64,000 nt of DNA from Flavobacterium sp. NG2 (GCF_034119845.1 NZ_CP139420.1:1776001-1840000), one strand, 5' to 3'; positions 8,348 to 17,891 are shown, numbered from the stretch's first letter. The notes: a model not told the origin generated them from the sequence alone. Program-made: numbers and translations.

Positions 8348-10120
8348 ATGAAAATCTATCATTCAAAAAAGGAAGCATTAAGCAACGAATTAAAAGCATT
8401 AAATAAAAAATACAACTCGGTAAGTTTGTTGCGTTTGGTGGTTATTCTGTTGTTTGGTTTTTCATTTTACTATTATATTCAAAACAGTGAATTGCTTTTT
8501 GCGGGTTTGGCATTTGTCTTTTTCGTTGGATTTATCGGTTTGATGCGTATGCATTCTAAGTTGGCTTTCGAAAGAAGAATCAAAGAAGCATTGTTGAAAA
8601 TCAATGCCGATGAAATTGATTATCTCGAAAATAACAAACTCCCTTTCGAAAACGGAATAGAATTTAATGATTTTAATCATCCTTATGCGTATGATTTGGA
8701 TATTTTTGGAGAACATTCTTTGTTTCAAAACCTCAATAGAACGGCGACTTTTATTGGTAAAAAAACCTTGGCACAGCAATTAGTAAAAGTTTCCAGTCCT
8801 GAAGTTATTTTGCAAAATCAGGCAGCAACACAAGAGTTAAAAGATAAAATAGATTGGCGTCAAGAGTTTTCGGCTTTCGCCAAAGTGACTGAGGATACGC
8901 AATCCAGTTATAAAGCTTTATTGCAATGGAGTACTTTTAATAGTGAGTCGTTACCAAAATGGGCGGTGATTTTTTCGTATGCTAGTCCGTTGCTGTTAGT
9001 GGGTGGTATTATTGGGTATTTTGCGACTTCTAATCTGGTACTTTTAAGTAGTTTGTCTTATTTGTTTGTGTTAAATTTGATTGTTTTAGGAAAGTTTTTA
9101 AAACGAATTAAACTTGAAATTGCCAATTCTGATAACATTGATAAAGTCATTGGTCAATATGGGGTGTTATTAGAGAAAATCGAAACGGAATCATTTAATT
9201 CACCAAAATTAATTGCTTTACAGCAAAAGCTTCAATTCAAAACCGATAATGCGAGTGTTCATTTAAAACAATTGTCAGACTTGTTTTCGAAAAATGATAC
9301 GATTGCGAATTTGATTACAGCCGTTTTATTCAATGGAACTTTTTTATTTAATCTTCATGTTTTGAAAAGTTTGGTTGCATGGAAAAATGAACATGCTCAC
9401 GCTCTCGAAGAATGGTTGGATGTGATTGGCGAATTTGAATCCTTGAATAGCATGACGAATTTTGCCTATAATAATCCAGTATTTGTCTATCCAGTTTTAA
9501 ATTCAGATTATAAAATTGATTTTGAAAACCTGAGTCATCCTTTGCTAAATTCAAAAACTAGAGTAGGAAATACGGTTTGCTTTCATCCAGAATCGTTTAT
9601 GATTTTGACAGGTTCAAATATGTCTGGTAAAAGTACGTTTTTGAGAAGTTTAGGGGTTAATATGGTTTTGTCAGGAATGGGAGCTGTGGTTTGTGCTACT
9701 AAAGCTAATGTACATCCGTTGCCAGTATTGGTGTCGATGCGATTATCTGATTCATTAACAGATAGTGAATCCTATTTTTATGCTGAAATCAAGCGATTAA
9801 AGCAAATTATGAATGCACTTGAAAACCAAGCTGCATTTGTTTTGCTAGATGAAATTTTAAGAGGAACTAACTCTGATGATAAACGCAATGGAACGATAGA
9901 GGTAGTGAAGAAAATGGTTGCTAAAAAAGCCATTGGAGCTATTGCTACTCATGATATTGAAGTTTGTCTAACGACCAATGACTTTCCAACGGTTTTGACT
10001 AATAAATGCTTTGAAGTCGAAATTGTAAATGATGATTTGCATTTTGATTATAAATTAAGAGCTGGCGTTTGCCAAAATAAAAGTGCTTCTTTTTTGATGA
10101 AAAAAATGGGAGTTATTTAA
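8348..10120 (+). CDS. MutS-family ATPase with N-terminal membrane segments
   Basis: 590 residues from the ATG at 8348 (MKIYHSKKEALS). An upstream GTG at 8300 lies in a palindromic repeat and is rejected. Hydrophobic segments occur near residues 25-62 and again near 210-260, followed by a MutS clamp-like helical region and the MutS ATPase domain: Walker A GSNMSGKST at 422-430, Walker B LLDEI with D501/E502, and an HDIE segment after it. The mismatch-recognition domain of true MutS is absent. Bacteroidota commonly carry this membrane-associated MutS-like protein in addition to MutS and MutS2; its role is not established. It stands alone, divergent from dnaX. Confidence 0.85.
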   Translation: MKIYHSKKEALSNELKALNKKYNSVSLLRLVVILLFGFSFYYYIQNSELLFAGLAFVFFVGFIGLMRMHSKLAFERRIKEALLKINADEIDYLENNKLPFENGIEFNDFNHPYAYDLDIFGEHSLFQNLNRTATFIGKKTLAQQLVKVSSPEVILQNQAATQELKDKIDWRQEFSAFAKVTEDTQSSYKALLQWSTFNSESLPKWAVIFSYASPLLLVGGIIGYFATSNLVLLSSLSYLFVLNLIVLGKFLKRIKLEIANSDNIDKVIGQYGVLLEKIETESFNSPKLIALQQKLQFKTDNASVHLKQLSDLFSKNDTIANLITAVLFNGTFLFNLHVLKSLVAWKNEHAHALEEWLDVIGEFESLNSMTNFAYNNPVFVYPVLNSDYKIDFENLSHPLLNSKTRVGNTVCFHPESFMILTGSNMSGKSTFLRSLGVNMVLSGMGAVVCATKANVHPLPVLVSMRLSDSLTDSESYFYAEIKRLKQIMNALENQAAFVLLDEILRGTNSDDKRNGTIEVVKKMVAKKAIGAIATHDIEVCLTTNDFPTVLTNKCFEVEIVNDDLHFDYKLRAGVCQNKSASFLMKKMGVI

Positions 10121-10274
10121 GACCTACTTCTAGTTTTCTGTCAAATTGGTAGACATGGGTTAAAATTCGGTCAGTTATTGGTAAAATACAGATAACAAAA
10201 GACTTTTTTTAGTTGTTATTTTGTTAGTCAGGAAGAGTTTCTCTTCTCTTACTATTCGTTTAATACTAAAAACT

Positions 10275-11774
10275 ATGATAATGAAAATGAAATCAGCTTT
10301 ATGTGGGTTGACAATGATTTTGTCGGCATTTGGATGTTCTGCCCAAGTTAAAAAGACTCCAAAACCTAATATTCTTGTAATCTTATGTGATGATTTAGGG
10401 TATGCTGATGTTGGTTTTAATAACTCACCAGATATTATTACGCCTGAATTAGATAAATTAGCCAAAGCGGGTACGATTATGACTTCTGCTTATGTAGCAC
10501 ATCCTTTCTGTGGGCCTAGTAGAGCCGCTTTAATGACAGGGCGTTATCCACACCAAATAGGAGCTCCTTATAATTTAAGTGATAACGGAAGAGTAACAGA
10601 TTTAGGAGTTCCAGTGAATGAGATATATATGAGTAATATGTTGCAAGGTGCAGGCTATTATACTTCTATTGTTGGAAAATGGCATTTGGGTGATAATCCA
10701 CAATTTAGACCGAATAAAAGAGGCTTTGATGAGTTTTTTGGTTTCTTAGGTGGTGGTCATCGCTATTTTCCGAATCAGTATCAGCCCATATATGAAAAGC
10801 AAAAAAGTGCTGGAATGTATCCTATTAATGATTATTTGAAACCTTTGATGCATAACAATGAGGAAGTAAGTGAGACTGAATATGTAACGGATGCTTTGTC
10901 TAGAGAAGCTGTGCGTATTGTAACAGAATCAAAAAAGAAAAATAAGCCTTTCTTTATGTATTTATCTTATAATGCACCCCATGTACCTTTGGAAGCAAAA
11001 GAAGAAGATCTTAAGGTTTTTGCAAATATAAAAGACAAAGACAGACGTACGTATGCGGCTATGGTCTATGCTGTTGATAGAGGAGTAGGGGAGATTGTAA
11101 AAAGATTAAAAGAAAATGGTCAGTATGAAAATACCTTAATTGTGTTTTTTAGCGATAATGGAGGTAATTTTGATCATGGAGCTAATAATTTTCCATTGAA
11201 AGGAACTAAAGGGGATACATTTGAAGGTGGTTTCCGTGTTCCAATGTTCTTTCATTGGCCTAATAAAATTGCTGCAGGAGTACACTTTGATCATCCCGTT
11301 TCGGCTTTAGATTTATATCCTACTTTCGCTCACCTAGCAAATACAAATCCGCCAAAAGGGAAAGTATTGAATGGGAAAAATATTTGGAACGATTTAGCAT
11401 CAAATACAAGTCCGCATAAAGACGAAATGATTTATTCATTACGTTACCGTGAGGGGTATTGTGATGTGGCTGCTAGAAAAGAAGATTGGAAGATTGTTCG
11501 AATGGGGAATGAGCCATGGCAGTTATTCAATATTACAAAAGATTTAGGGGAGCATAAGGATTTGTCTGGTCAATTTCCTGATAGACTAAAGGAAATGGTT
11601 GCTGAGACAAAAGAATGGACTAAAACTCACATCGCACCTTTGTGGGTGTATTCGCAAAAAGATGCTGAGTACTGGGAATCGGGAAGGTTACCTGGTTATG
11701 ATGATACTTTTGAAGTAGATAAATTAAGAATGGGGCCATTGGAGTATAAAGAAATGATGGAGAAGAGAAAGTAA
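10275..11774 (+). CDS. Type I (formylglycine) sulfatase, probable lipoprotein
   Basis: About 499 residues from the ATG at 10275 (MIMKMKSALCG); ATGs at 10281 and 10287 are equally possible. A TTG at 10221 would add a non-signal-like extension. The N-terminus has a signal sequence with a lipobox-like AFGC. Active-site features are the metal-binding CDDLG near the N-terminus, the formylglycine signature C-G-P-S-R with the modifiable cysteine at residue 79, GKWHLG, and a distal FFSDNGG. It should hydrolyse sulfate esters, probably on a polysaccharide or its oligosaccharides, and needs a formylglycine-generating enzyme or anaerobic maturase, neither of which is in the window. No SusCD or glycosidase gene adjoins it, so the substrate is unknown. 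Confidence 0.9.
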   Translation: MIMKMKSALCGLTMILSAFGCSAQVKKTPKPNILVILCDDLGYADVGFNNSPDIITPELDKLAKAGTIMTSAYVAHPFCGPSRAALMTGRYPHQIGAPYNLSDNGRVTDLGVPVNEIYMSNMLQGAGYYTSIVGKWHLGDNPQFRPNKRGFDEFFGFLGGGHRYFPNQYQPIYEKQKSAGMYPINDYLKPLMHNNEEVSETEYVTDALSREAVRIVTESKKKNKPFFMYLSYNAPHVPLEAKEEDLKVFANIKDKDRRTYAAMVYAVDRGVGEIVKRLKENGQYENTLIVFFSDNGGNFDHGANNFPLKGTKGDTFEGGFRVPMFFHWPNKIAAGVHFDHPVSALDLYPTFAHLANTNPPKGKVLNGKNIWNDLASNTSPHKDEMIYSLRYREGYCDVAARKEDWKIVRMGNEPWQLFNITKDLGEHKDLSGQFPDRLKEMVAETKEWTKTHIAPLWVYSQKDAEYWESGRLPGYDDTFEVDKLRMGPLEYKEMMEKRK

Positions 11775-11790
11775 TCATCAGTCTTAAAAT

Positions 11791-11843
11791 AAAAATCAGG
11801 TTATTCGAGAATTATTAGTTTTCTAGAATAGCCTGATTTTTTT
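11791..11843 (+). terminator. Terminator after the sulfatase
   Basis: A long stem of AAAATCAGGTTATTC against GAATAGCCTGATTTT with one wobble, followed by a T run. Confidence 0.85.
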
Positions 11844-11860
11844 GGTATTAGGTCGTTTTT

Positions 11861-11973
11861 AACCCAAAATCCGCATTAGGATTTTATTAATTTTTTACGC
11901 AGATTTCCGCAGATTTTGTGTTGTAAAATAACCAAAAAATCTGTAAAAATCTGTTTCATCTGTGTTTTGGGTT
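11861..11973. repeat. 113-bp palindromic intergenic element
   Basis: Perfect 9-bp outer arms AACCCAAAA (11861-11869) and TTTTGGGTT (11965-11973) enclose pairing CAGATTT-rich segments. The first 25 bases, reverse-complemented, recur with one difference at 27304-27329. It lies between the convergent sulfatase and dnaN genes. Confidence 0.7.
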
Positions 11974-12011
11974 TAAATAATTGTGATTGGTTAGGGTGAT
12001 TTTAAAGAAAA

Positions 12012-12050
12012 AAAAAACCGCATATCCTATTGGAAATAGCGGTTTTTTTA
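12012..12050 (-). terminator. Terminator downstream of dnaN (and possibly the sulfatase)
   Basis: The stem AAAAACCGC with GCGGTTTTT sits between two homopolymer runs, so it can work in both directions. It lies 116 bases past the dnaN stop. Confidence 0.7.
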
Positions 12051-12165
12051 AATATAAAAAAATGGTTGGTTAATAGCGCATTTGTTCTACAATGATATGT
12101 ATTAATATTGGGTTTGCAAAATAAAACACAATAAAATATTAATTTAATATTAAATATAGGTTAAA

Positions 12166-13284
12166 TTAACTATTTAGCATTACAGGCATAACAAGCATGG
12201 TAACTGTTTCTCCTTCTTCTAAACCGTCAATTGGGGTTAAAATACCTGCTCTGTTAGGTAATGACATTTCAAGCATAATCATGTCTGATTGTAGGTTGGT
12301 CAACATTTCGGTAAGGAAACGAGAGTTGTATCCTATTTGCATATCGTCACCTTGGTAATCACAAGTCAATCTTTCTTCTGCTTTGTTTGAGTAGTCAATA
12401 TCTTCAGCAGAAACATTTAATTCGGCACCTGCGATTTTTAAGCGAATTTGGTGTGTTGTTTTGTTAGAGAAAATCGCAACACGACGTACAGAACTCAAAA
12501 ATTGAGAACGGTCAATCATTAATTTATTTGGATTTTCTTTTGGAATAACGGCTTCGTAATTTGGATATTTTCCATCAATCAAACGACACATTAAGATGTA
12601 GTTGTCAAAAGAGAAGGTTGCATTTGAGTCGTTGTATTCGATTTTTACTTCAGAATCAGAAGCTGAAAGAATGTTCTTTAAGATAGTCAAAGGTTTCTTT
12701 GGCATAATAAAATCAGCTACTTCAGATGCTTTTACATCTGTACGTGCGTATTTTACTAATTTATGAGCATCGGTAGCAACAAAAATTAATCCTTCTGGAG
12801 AAAATTGGAAAAAGACTCCAGACATAACTGGACGTAAATCATCATTTCCAGCAGCAAAAATGGTTTTGCTAATTGCAGTCGCTAAAACATCAGCAGGAAC
12901 TAAAGTAACTGAAGGTTCGTCTAAGTTTACTGATTTAGGGAATTCTTCTCCTGGAGCATAAGCCAATGCGTATTTTCCAGAATTAGAGCTAATCTCTATA
13001 GTGCTGTTTTCTTCTACTGTAAAAGTTAAAGGTTGTTCTGGGAATGTTTTAAGGATTTCCAAAAGTAATTTAGCTGGGACAGCAACACTTCCTACACTGG
13101 TAGAATCTATTTCTAAAGTGGCTGACATGGTTGTTTCTAAATCTGAAGCAGAAACAGTCAATTCATTGTTGTCTAATTCAAAAAGGAAGTTGTCCAAAAT
13201 AGGTAACGTATTACTACTATTGATAACACTACCTAAAACTTGTAATTGTTTTAATAAGTACGAACTCGATACTATAAATTTCAT
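12166..13284 (-). CDS. dnaN: DNA polymerase III beta sliding clamp
   Basis: 372 residues, the usual length for the ring-forming beta clamp that tethers DNA polymerase III to DNA. The N-terminus MKFIVSSSYLLKQLQVLGSVI, the DNDLRPVMSGVFFQ segment near residue 140-155 and the C-terminal MLVMPVMLN are family hallmarks. It acts as a head-to-tail dimer of three-domain monomers loaded by the DnaX complex encoded at 6275-7983. Unlike in many bacteria it is not next to dnaA or recF here. It has its own promoter-like box 65 bases upstream and is the gene downstream of gldG, separated by 110 bases. Confidence 0.97.
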   Translation of the reverse strand: MKFIVSSSYLLKQLQVLGSVINSSNTLPILDNFLFELDNNELTVSASDLETTMSATLEIDSTSVGSVAVPAKLLLEILKTFPEQPLTFTVEENSTIEISSNSGKYALAYAPGEEFPKSVNLDEPSVTLVPADVLATAISKTIFAAGNDDLRPVMSGVFFQFSPEGLIFVATDAHKLVKYARTDVKASEVADFIMPKKPLTILKNILSASDSEVKIEYNDSNATFSFDNYILMCRLIDGKYPNYEAVIPKENPNKLMIDRSQFLSSVRRVAIFSNKTTHQIRLKIAGAELNVSAEDIDYSNKAEERLTCDYQGDDMQIGYNSRFLTEMLTNLQSDMIMLEMSLPNRAGILTPIDGLEEGETVTMLVMPVMLNS

Positions 13285-13348
13285 CTGATATGTTTTATTT
13301 TTTGAAGTATGTATTCTGTATTTTTATTTGTAAAAGGAATACATTTTA

Positions 13349-13356
13349 CAAATATA
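13349..13356 (-). promoter_or_regulatory. -7 promoter box for dnaN
   Basis: The minus strand reads TATATTTG (TAnnTTTG) in the gldG-dnaN gap, 65 bases ahead of the dnaN ATG. Confidence 0.55.
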
Positions 13357-13394
13357 TCGTAATCTAAATTAGTATTGAAAAATTTTTATTAACA

Positions 13395-15080
13395 CTATTT
13401 GCTGTATTTCCTTTTTCTAATATAGGTGAAAATAAAGCCAAAAAGGCCAAGAATTACAAGGGGAAGCCCGATAGTTAGTAATTGAGTCTGGGTGTAGTTC
13501 TCATATACTTTTTCTTTATCTAATAGAGGTAAATCTAAATCCTTAGAGCGAATGTTAATAAGTCCTGTGTCGTCGAGTAAGTAATTCACGCAATTGAGCA
13601 TCAAATCTTTGTTGTCATATAGATTTCCTGAACGTTGATCAAAGCCTAGTTCTACAGGCTCGTAATTTTTGTCCAACTGATTTTTGATAATATCACCATC
13701 TGAAATTACGATCATTTTGCTAGGTTTTCCAGTGCTGATAAAATCATTTTGAGTAAATGGTAGCACACGATTTTGAAATACCGATTTGAAATTGCCTTCC
13801 AATAGCACTGCTAGCGGAATATTTCCTGTGTTGATATAATGGTTGGGGCTGGTCTCCTCGGCAACGATATTCAAGTTAATTTCGGTTGGGGTGCCTATTC
13901 TTTTAGAGTATTTAGAGGATTCTAAGAGTATCGTTTTTTTGATGCCGTTTTTTAATGTGTCTATGGAATTGGCAAAATCTAATTTGATTCCGCCTAAATT
14001 TTTCACAATAGGATGTTGGCTCTCAGGGTAAACCTGAGGAGCAAATTTCCAATTGAAGTCTTGGTATTGTGTCGCACTACCTTGTTCACCAGTAGCTAGT
14101 TTAATAGGGCTTCCTAATTCGTCTTTTACTAAATCTGGATTGATGCGAAAACCATATTTAAAGAACATATCGTTCAATCCTAAATCTTTCGGGAAGGCAA
14201 GTGTTGCGCCAGCTGGATTGTATAAGCTATCCATCTCGGCTGTTACTTGGTCAATAAGCCACAAGGTTTTTCCACCGTTTGTAATGAACTGGTCTAGTAC
14301 TTGTTTTTCAGCGTCAGAGAAAGTTTCGGTAGGTTTAGCGATAATGGCTAAGTCGTATTTTTTTAAGGCTTCTAGTGTGTTATTTGGACTTTTGGCAACA
14401 GAATCTAAAGTAAAAGGGCCTATGTGGTAGCTTTCTCTAATTTGCAAAAGAAATTTGGCCATCATAATTTCTTTTAGTTCTCCATTTCCTTTGATGACAG
14501 CAATTTTCTTTTGTTTCTCGTTGGAGGCTTTATTTAAGGCATCAGCAATGGAATATTCTAAATGTTGTACGGAGCCAATTACTTTTTCGGTGGTTGAAGC
14601 TCCCATGATGTTTTTTAATAGCGGGATATTGACTTCTTTGTTTTTGTAAAAGGCAATGGCCCAAGGAAAAACCATAGCCTGAGATTGTTTTCCTTTGTCG
14701 TCAACAGTGATGTTTACAGGTGTTAGTCCTTTTGAATAGAGGTTTTTGATGTTGTCTATGCTGGAGTCTTCATTCTCTAAAGGATTGATGAATTCAAAAC
14801 TAATATTTTTATTATAGGCTTGAAATTCTTCTAGCAATTGTCTGGTTTCTTGCTGTAGTCGTTTGAATTCTGCAGGTAAATCTCCTTGCATGTATATTTT
14901 GATATACAAAGGTTCGGTTACTTGACTAACGATGTTTAAAGAGGTTTCGGATAGAGTGTATCGCTTGTCTTTGGTTAAATCAAATCGGTGGAAAAAGAAG
15001 TTTCCAGCTAAATTTAAAAGCAATAATAAAGCGAGTGTAAATACTAGCGGTTTTAGATTTTTGTTTTCAGTATTTGCCAT
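13395..15080 (-). CDS. gldG: Gliding-motility ABC transporter substrate-binding-like subunit GldG
   Basis: 561 residues with an N-terminal transmembrane helix (about 12-31), a long periplasmic region starting FDLKTRDKRY-like (HRFDLTKDKRYTLSE), an ABC-type uncharacterised/GldG domain with LWLIDQVTAEMDSLY, and a C-terminal transmembrane helix (about 533-553) followed by a basic tail RKRKYSK. GldG works with GldF and the ATPase GldA, which is encoded elsewhere. In F. johnsoniae this transporter is required for gliding; other gliding flavobacteria lack it, so its exact role is debated. The start codon overlaps the gldF stop (TAATG), showing translational coupling. Confidence 0.95.
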   Translation of the reverse strand: MANTENKNLKPLVFTLALLLLLNLAGNFFFHRFDLTKDKRYTLSETSLNIVSQVTEPLYIKIYMQGDLPAEFKRLQQETRQLLEEFQAYNKNISFEFINPLENEDSSIDNIKNLYSKGLTPVNITVDDKGKQSQAMVFPWAIAFYKNKEVNIPLLKNIMGASTTEKVIGSVQHLEYSIADALNKASNEKQKKIAVIKGNGELKEIMMAKFLLQIRESYHIGPFTLDSVAKSPNNTLEALKKYDLAIIAKPTETFSDAEKQVLDQFITNGGKTLWLIDQVTAEMDSLYNPAGATLAFPKDLGLNDMFFKYGFRINPDLVKDELGSPIKLATGEQGSATQYQDFNWKFAPQVYPESQHPIVKNLGGIKLDFANSIDTLKNGIKKTILLESSKYSKRIGTPTEINLNIVAEETSPNHYINTGNIPLAVLLEGNFKSVFQNRVLPFTQNDFISTGKPSKMIVISDGDIIKNQLDKNYEPVELGFDQRSGNLYDNKDLMLNCVNYLLDDTGLINIRSKDLDLPLLDKEKVYENYTQTQLLTIGLPLVILGLFGFIFTYIRKRKYSK

Positions 15081-15805
15081 TACAATTGAACGGATTTAAG
15101 TTTGTAAACGGTAAAAGAAAGAAAGGCTATAGTAAGGCTAGAAAAATACAGAACATCTCTAGTATCAATAACACCACGGCTCATACTTTTAAAATGTTCT
15201 TGCATGCCTAAAGCTGAAATAAAATTTGAAAAAACAGGACTTAAAGTAGCTAGTCCATCAAATCCGAAATAGAAAAAGAAGGATAGAAATACGGCTATAA
15301 TAAAAGCGACAATTTGGTTTTCAGATAATGTTGAAGTGAAAATTCCAATGGATGAATAGCCAGCAATTAAAAACAATAGTCCAAAGTAGGAACCAATGGT
15401 ACTTCCCATATCAATATTGCCTTCGGGAGATCCTAAATTTGAAATCGTATATACATAGATGAATGTTGGGATGATGGCTATTACAATTAATAAAAAAGCA
15501 CCAAGAAATTTACCATTTACGATTTGCCAAATAGACAGAGGTTTGGTTAGAAGCAATTCTAGTGTGCCTTGTTTCTTTTCGTCCGAAAAGCTACGCATGG
15601 TAACGGCAGGGATTAAGAAAATTAAAATCCAAGGTGCTAAAGTGAAGAACGGACTCATATCAGCAAAACCAGTATTTAGGATGTTGTATTCTCCTTGAAA
15701 TACCCATAAAAATAATCCGTTGAGAAGTAAAAAAAGAGCTATCACTAAATATCCTATGGGTGAACCAAAAAAGGATTTAATTTCTCGTAATAATATGGCT
15801 TTCAT
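15080..15805 (-). CDS. gldF: Gliding-motility ABC transporter permease GldF
   Basis: 241 residues with six predicted membrane segments, starting MKAILLREIKSFFGSPIGYL and containing the ABC-2 type signature region MRSFSDEKKQGTLELLLTKP (about residues 66-85). It forms the membrane channel of the GldAFG transporter. Its stop codon overlaps the gldG start, and it follows the SAM hydrolase gene after 14 bases, so the three genes form one operon. Confidence 0.95.
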   Translation of the reverse strand: MKAILLREIKSFFGSPIGYLVIALFLLLNGLFLWVFQGEYNILNTGFADMSPFFTLAPWILIFLIPAVTMRSFSDEKKQGTLELLLTKPLSIWQIVNGKFLGAFLLIVIAIIPTFIYVYTISNLGSPEGNIDMGSTIGSYFGLLFLIAGYSSIGIFTSTLSENQIVAFIIAVFLSFFFYFGFDGLATLSPVFSNFISALGMQEHFKSMSRGVIDTRDVLYFSSLTIAFLSFTVYKLKSVQL

Positions 15806-15819
15806 TTAATTTTTTGATA

Positions 15820-16650
15820 TTAATTTTTAAATTGAATGGTAACAGCATCTCGGTAATTTAGCCCTAACAAACTATTGGCTGAGCCTACAGTGGAAGGGTT
15901 GCTTCTGAAAATAGCAATTTCAAGAAAACCAGCTTCGTTAAAAATGGCTAATTTTTCCCCTTCGTAATATTTGATTGGGTATTTTTCAGAAATGGCAATC
16001 GAAGAATAGCGGGGTAAAATGGTTTTAATATTTTTGGTTTTCATTACAATCTCGTAAGGACGACCTTTGGCGACTTCGATGAATTGTTTTTTCGTAATAT
16101 TACTCACAACATTCCCAAAATGGTCAATATAGACTATATGTCCTCTTAATGAGTTGTTGTCTTCGGAAACCGTAGCTTTTAGTTCTGTAACTTCTTTGAT
16201 AGAGTTGATTTCTTTTCCGATAACATTGAGTAATCCTCCTCTGGCAATATGACAAGCTACTTTAACAAAAACATCCAAGTCGGTAGCATCGTTAGGAAAG
16301 CGATCGTGAACATTAATGGAGACAATTTTTTGCGGAACTATCTTTTGCGAAAGCATGCTTAAAATGCCATTGTCTGCAGCTATGAAATAATGGTCGTTCC
16401 ATTGCATGGCAATATGTTGGTTTTCTTTATTTAATTCTAAATCGACGCCAATGAGGTGTACTGTTCCTTTTGGGAAACTAGAATAAGCTGCGTTGATTAC
16501 GTAACTGGCTTCTACAGTGTTGAATGGGTCGATGTCGTGTGAGATGTCAATAATAGTGGCTTCAGGGTATTCAGATAGTATCTTCCCTTTCAATGCACCT
16601 ACAAAGTGATCTTTCAAGCCGTAATCGGTAGTAAGGGTAATTATTGACAT
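15820..16650 (-). CDS. S-adenosyl-L-methionine hydrolase (DUF62 / SAM hydroxide adenosyltransferase family)
   Basis: 276 residues. The N-terminus MSIITLTTDYGLKDHFVGALKG, with the conserved D-Y-G and the VGALKG stretch, and IDISHDIDPFNTVEAS are typical of the DUF62 family, whose members split SAM into adenosine and methionine using water. Fluorinases and chlorinases are specialised relatives. The C-terminal beta-barrel begins near residue 165 (GHIVYIDHFGNVVSNI). Nothing suggests halogenase activity. It is the first gene of the operon leading to gldF and gldG and is divergent from phoH. Confidence 0.9.
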   Translation of the reverse strand: MSIITLTTDYGLKDHFVGALKGKILSEYPEATIIDISHDIDPFNTVEASYVINAAYSSFPKGTVHLIGVDLELNKENQHIAMQWNDHYFIAADNGILSMLSQKIVPQKIVSINVHDRFPNDATDLDVFVKVACHIARGGLLNVIGKEINSIKEVTELKATVSEDNNSLRGHIVYIDHFGNVVSNITKKQFIEVAKGRPYEIVMKTKNIKTILPRYSSIAISEKYPIKYYEGEKLAIFNEAGFLEIAIFRSNPSTVGSANSLLGLNYRDAVTIQFKN

Positions 16651-16709
16651 AATTTTGTTTATAACTATTACTGGATTCTAAAACTAATTTTTATTAAATT
16701 TGAGAAACG

Positions 16710-16717
16710 CAAAGCTA
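16710..16717 (-). promoter_or_regulatory. -7 promoter box for the SAM hydrolase-gldFG operon
   Basis: The minus strand reads TAGCTTTG (TAnnTTTG), 60 bases upstream of the ATG. Confidence 0.55.
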
Positions 16718-16847
16718 ATAATAGTAAACTCAAAAAAGCAAAAAACAAAAAACAAATTCCACTTAATTTAGGAAAGAGATTAAGATTTACTTCCTTACAG
16801 TATCAAAAAAATATAGTTGTCTCAATGTTAACTTAAAACTGCCAAAT

Positions 16848-17798
16848 TTGAACGAAAGAATAATCGAGCTCATAGACATCGCACCAAAAGAGTTTTGGGG
16901 CGCTCAAGACACTCATCTTGAAATTATTAAAAAGTACTACCCGAAACTAAAAATTGTGGCGAGAGGCACAACGTTGAAGGCCTTTGGAGAAAAAGAAATC
17001 TTAGATGAATTTGAAAAACGATTTCAACGCCTGATGTTGCATTTTTCAAGGTATAACAATATTGACGACAATGTAATTGAGCGTGTTATTAATGGAGATG
17101 GAGAGGAAGATAAAAAAACAACCATTAATGATAAAATTTTAGTGCATGGAGTAGGGGGGAAAATGATTAAACCAATGACTCCTAATCAGCAACTATTAGT
17201 TGATACCATTAATAAAAATGACATGGTGTTTGCGGTAGGTCCAGCGGGAACAGGGAAAACCTATACTGGTGTGGCTATGGCAGTAAAAGCACTCAAAGAA
17301 AAGCAAGTAAAACGAATCATTTTAACCCGTCCAGCAGTCGAAGCAGGAGAGAATCTAGGATTTTTGCCTGGCGATATGAAGGAGAAGCTTGATCCGTATA
17401 TGCAGCCGCTTTATGATGCTTTGAGAGATATGATTCCTAATGAAAAATTAGAAGATTATATTTCGAAAGGAATTATTCAAATTGCGCCATTGGCATTTAT
17501 GCGGGGGCGTACCTTAGATAGTGCTTTTGTCATTTTGGATGAGGCTCAAAATACAACGCATTCTCAAATGAAAATGTTTTTGACACGTATGGGTAAAAGT
17601 GCTAAATTCATGATTACTGGAGATCCGGGACAAGTCGATTTGCCAAGAAGAACTATTTCTGGACTCAAAGAAGCATTATTGGTCTTGAAAGATATTGAAG
17701 GTATTGGAATCATTTATCTTGATGACAAGGATATTGTTAGGCATAAATTAGTTAAAAAAGTAATTGATGCATACAAATACACAGAAAACACAGATTAA
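16848..17798 (+). CDS. PhoH-family ATPase
   Basis: 316 residues from a TTG start at 16848; the resulting N-terminus, (M)NERIIELIDIAPKEFWG, is the usual one for the flavobacterial family, and no in-frame ATG lies nearby. An N-terminal KH-like region (about 1-90) precedes the PhoH ATPase domain with Walker A GPAGTGKT (about residues 131-138) and Walker B VILDEAQN. PhoH proteins are RNA-associated ATPases or helicase-like proteins; in many bacteria they neighbour ybeY, which is absent here. A terminator follows. Confidence 0.92.
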   Translation: MNERIIELIDIAPKEFWGAQDTHLEIIKKYYPKLKIVARGTTLKAFGEKEILDEFEKRFQRLMLHFSRYNNIDDNVIERVINGDGEEDKKTTINDKILVHGVGGKMIKPMTPNQQLLVDTINKNDMVFAVGPAGTGKTYTGVAMAVKALKEKQVKRIILTRPAVEAGENLGFLPGDMKEKLDPYMQPLYDALRDMIPNEKLEDYISKGIIQIAPLAFMRGRTLDSAFVILDEAQNTTHSQMKMFLTRMGKSAKFMITGDPGQVDLPRRTISGLKEALLVLKDIEGIGIIYLDDKDIVRHKLVKKVIDAYKYTENTD

Positions 17799-17828
17799 AT
17801 AAATATCTTTGTAAAAAGAGAAATTAAT

Positions 17829-17858
17829 AAAGAACGACCTCATTTGGGGTCGTTCTTT
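17829..17858 (+). terminator. Terminator after phoH
   Basis: A perfect 11-bp stem AAAGAACGACC/GGTCGTTCTTT with an 8-base loop. The TTG at 17844 that could extend the next ORF lies in its loop. Confidence 0.85.
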
Positions 17859-17891
17859 ATTAAAAAGAGTGATGAAATTAAATCGGATAAA

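Noticed and set aside
15820..16650. Fluorinase or chlorinase function for the DUF62 protein
   Set aside because: No surrounding halogenation pathway and no specific halide-site feature could be seen; hydrolase is the common function.
17844..17891. TTG start extending the SDR protein
   Set aside because: It sits in the loop of the phoH terminator; the TTG at 17892 begins exactly at the Rossmann motif.
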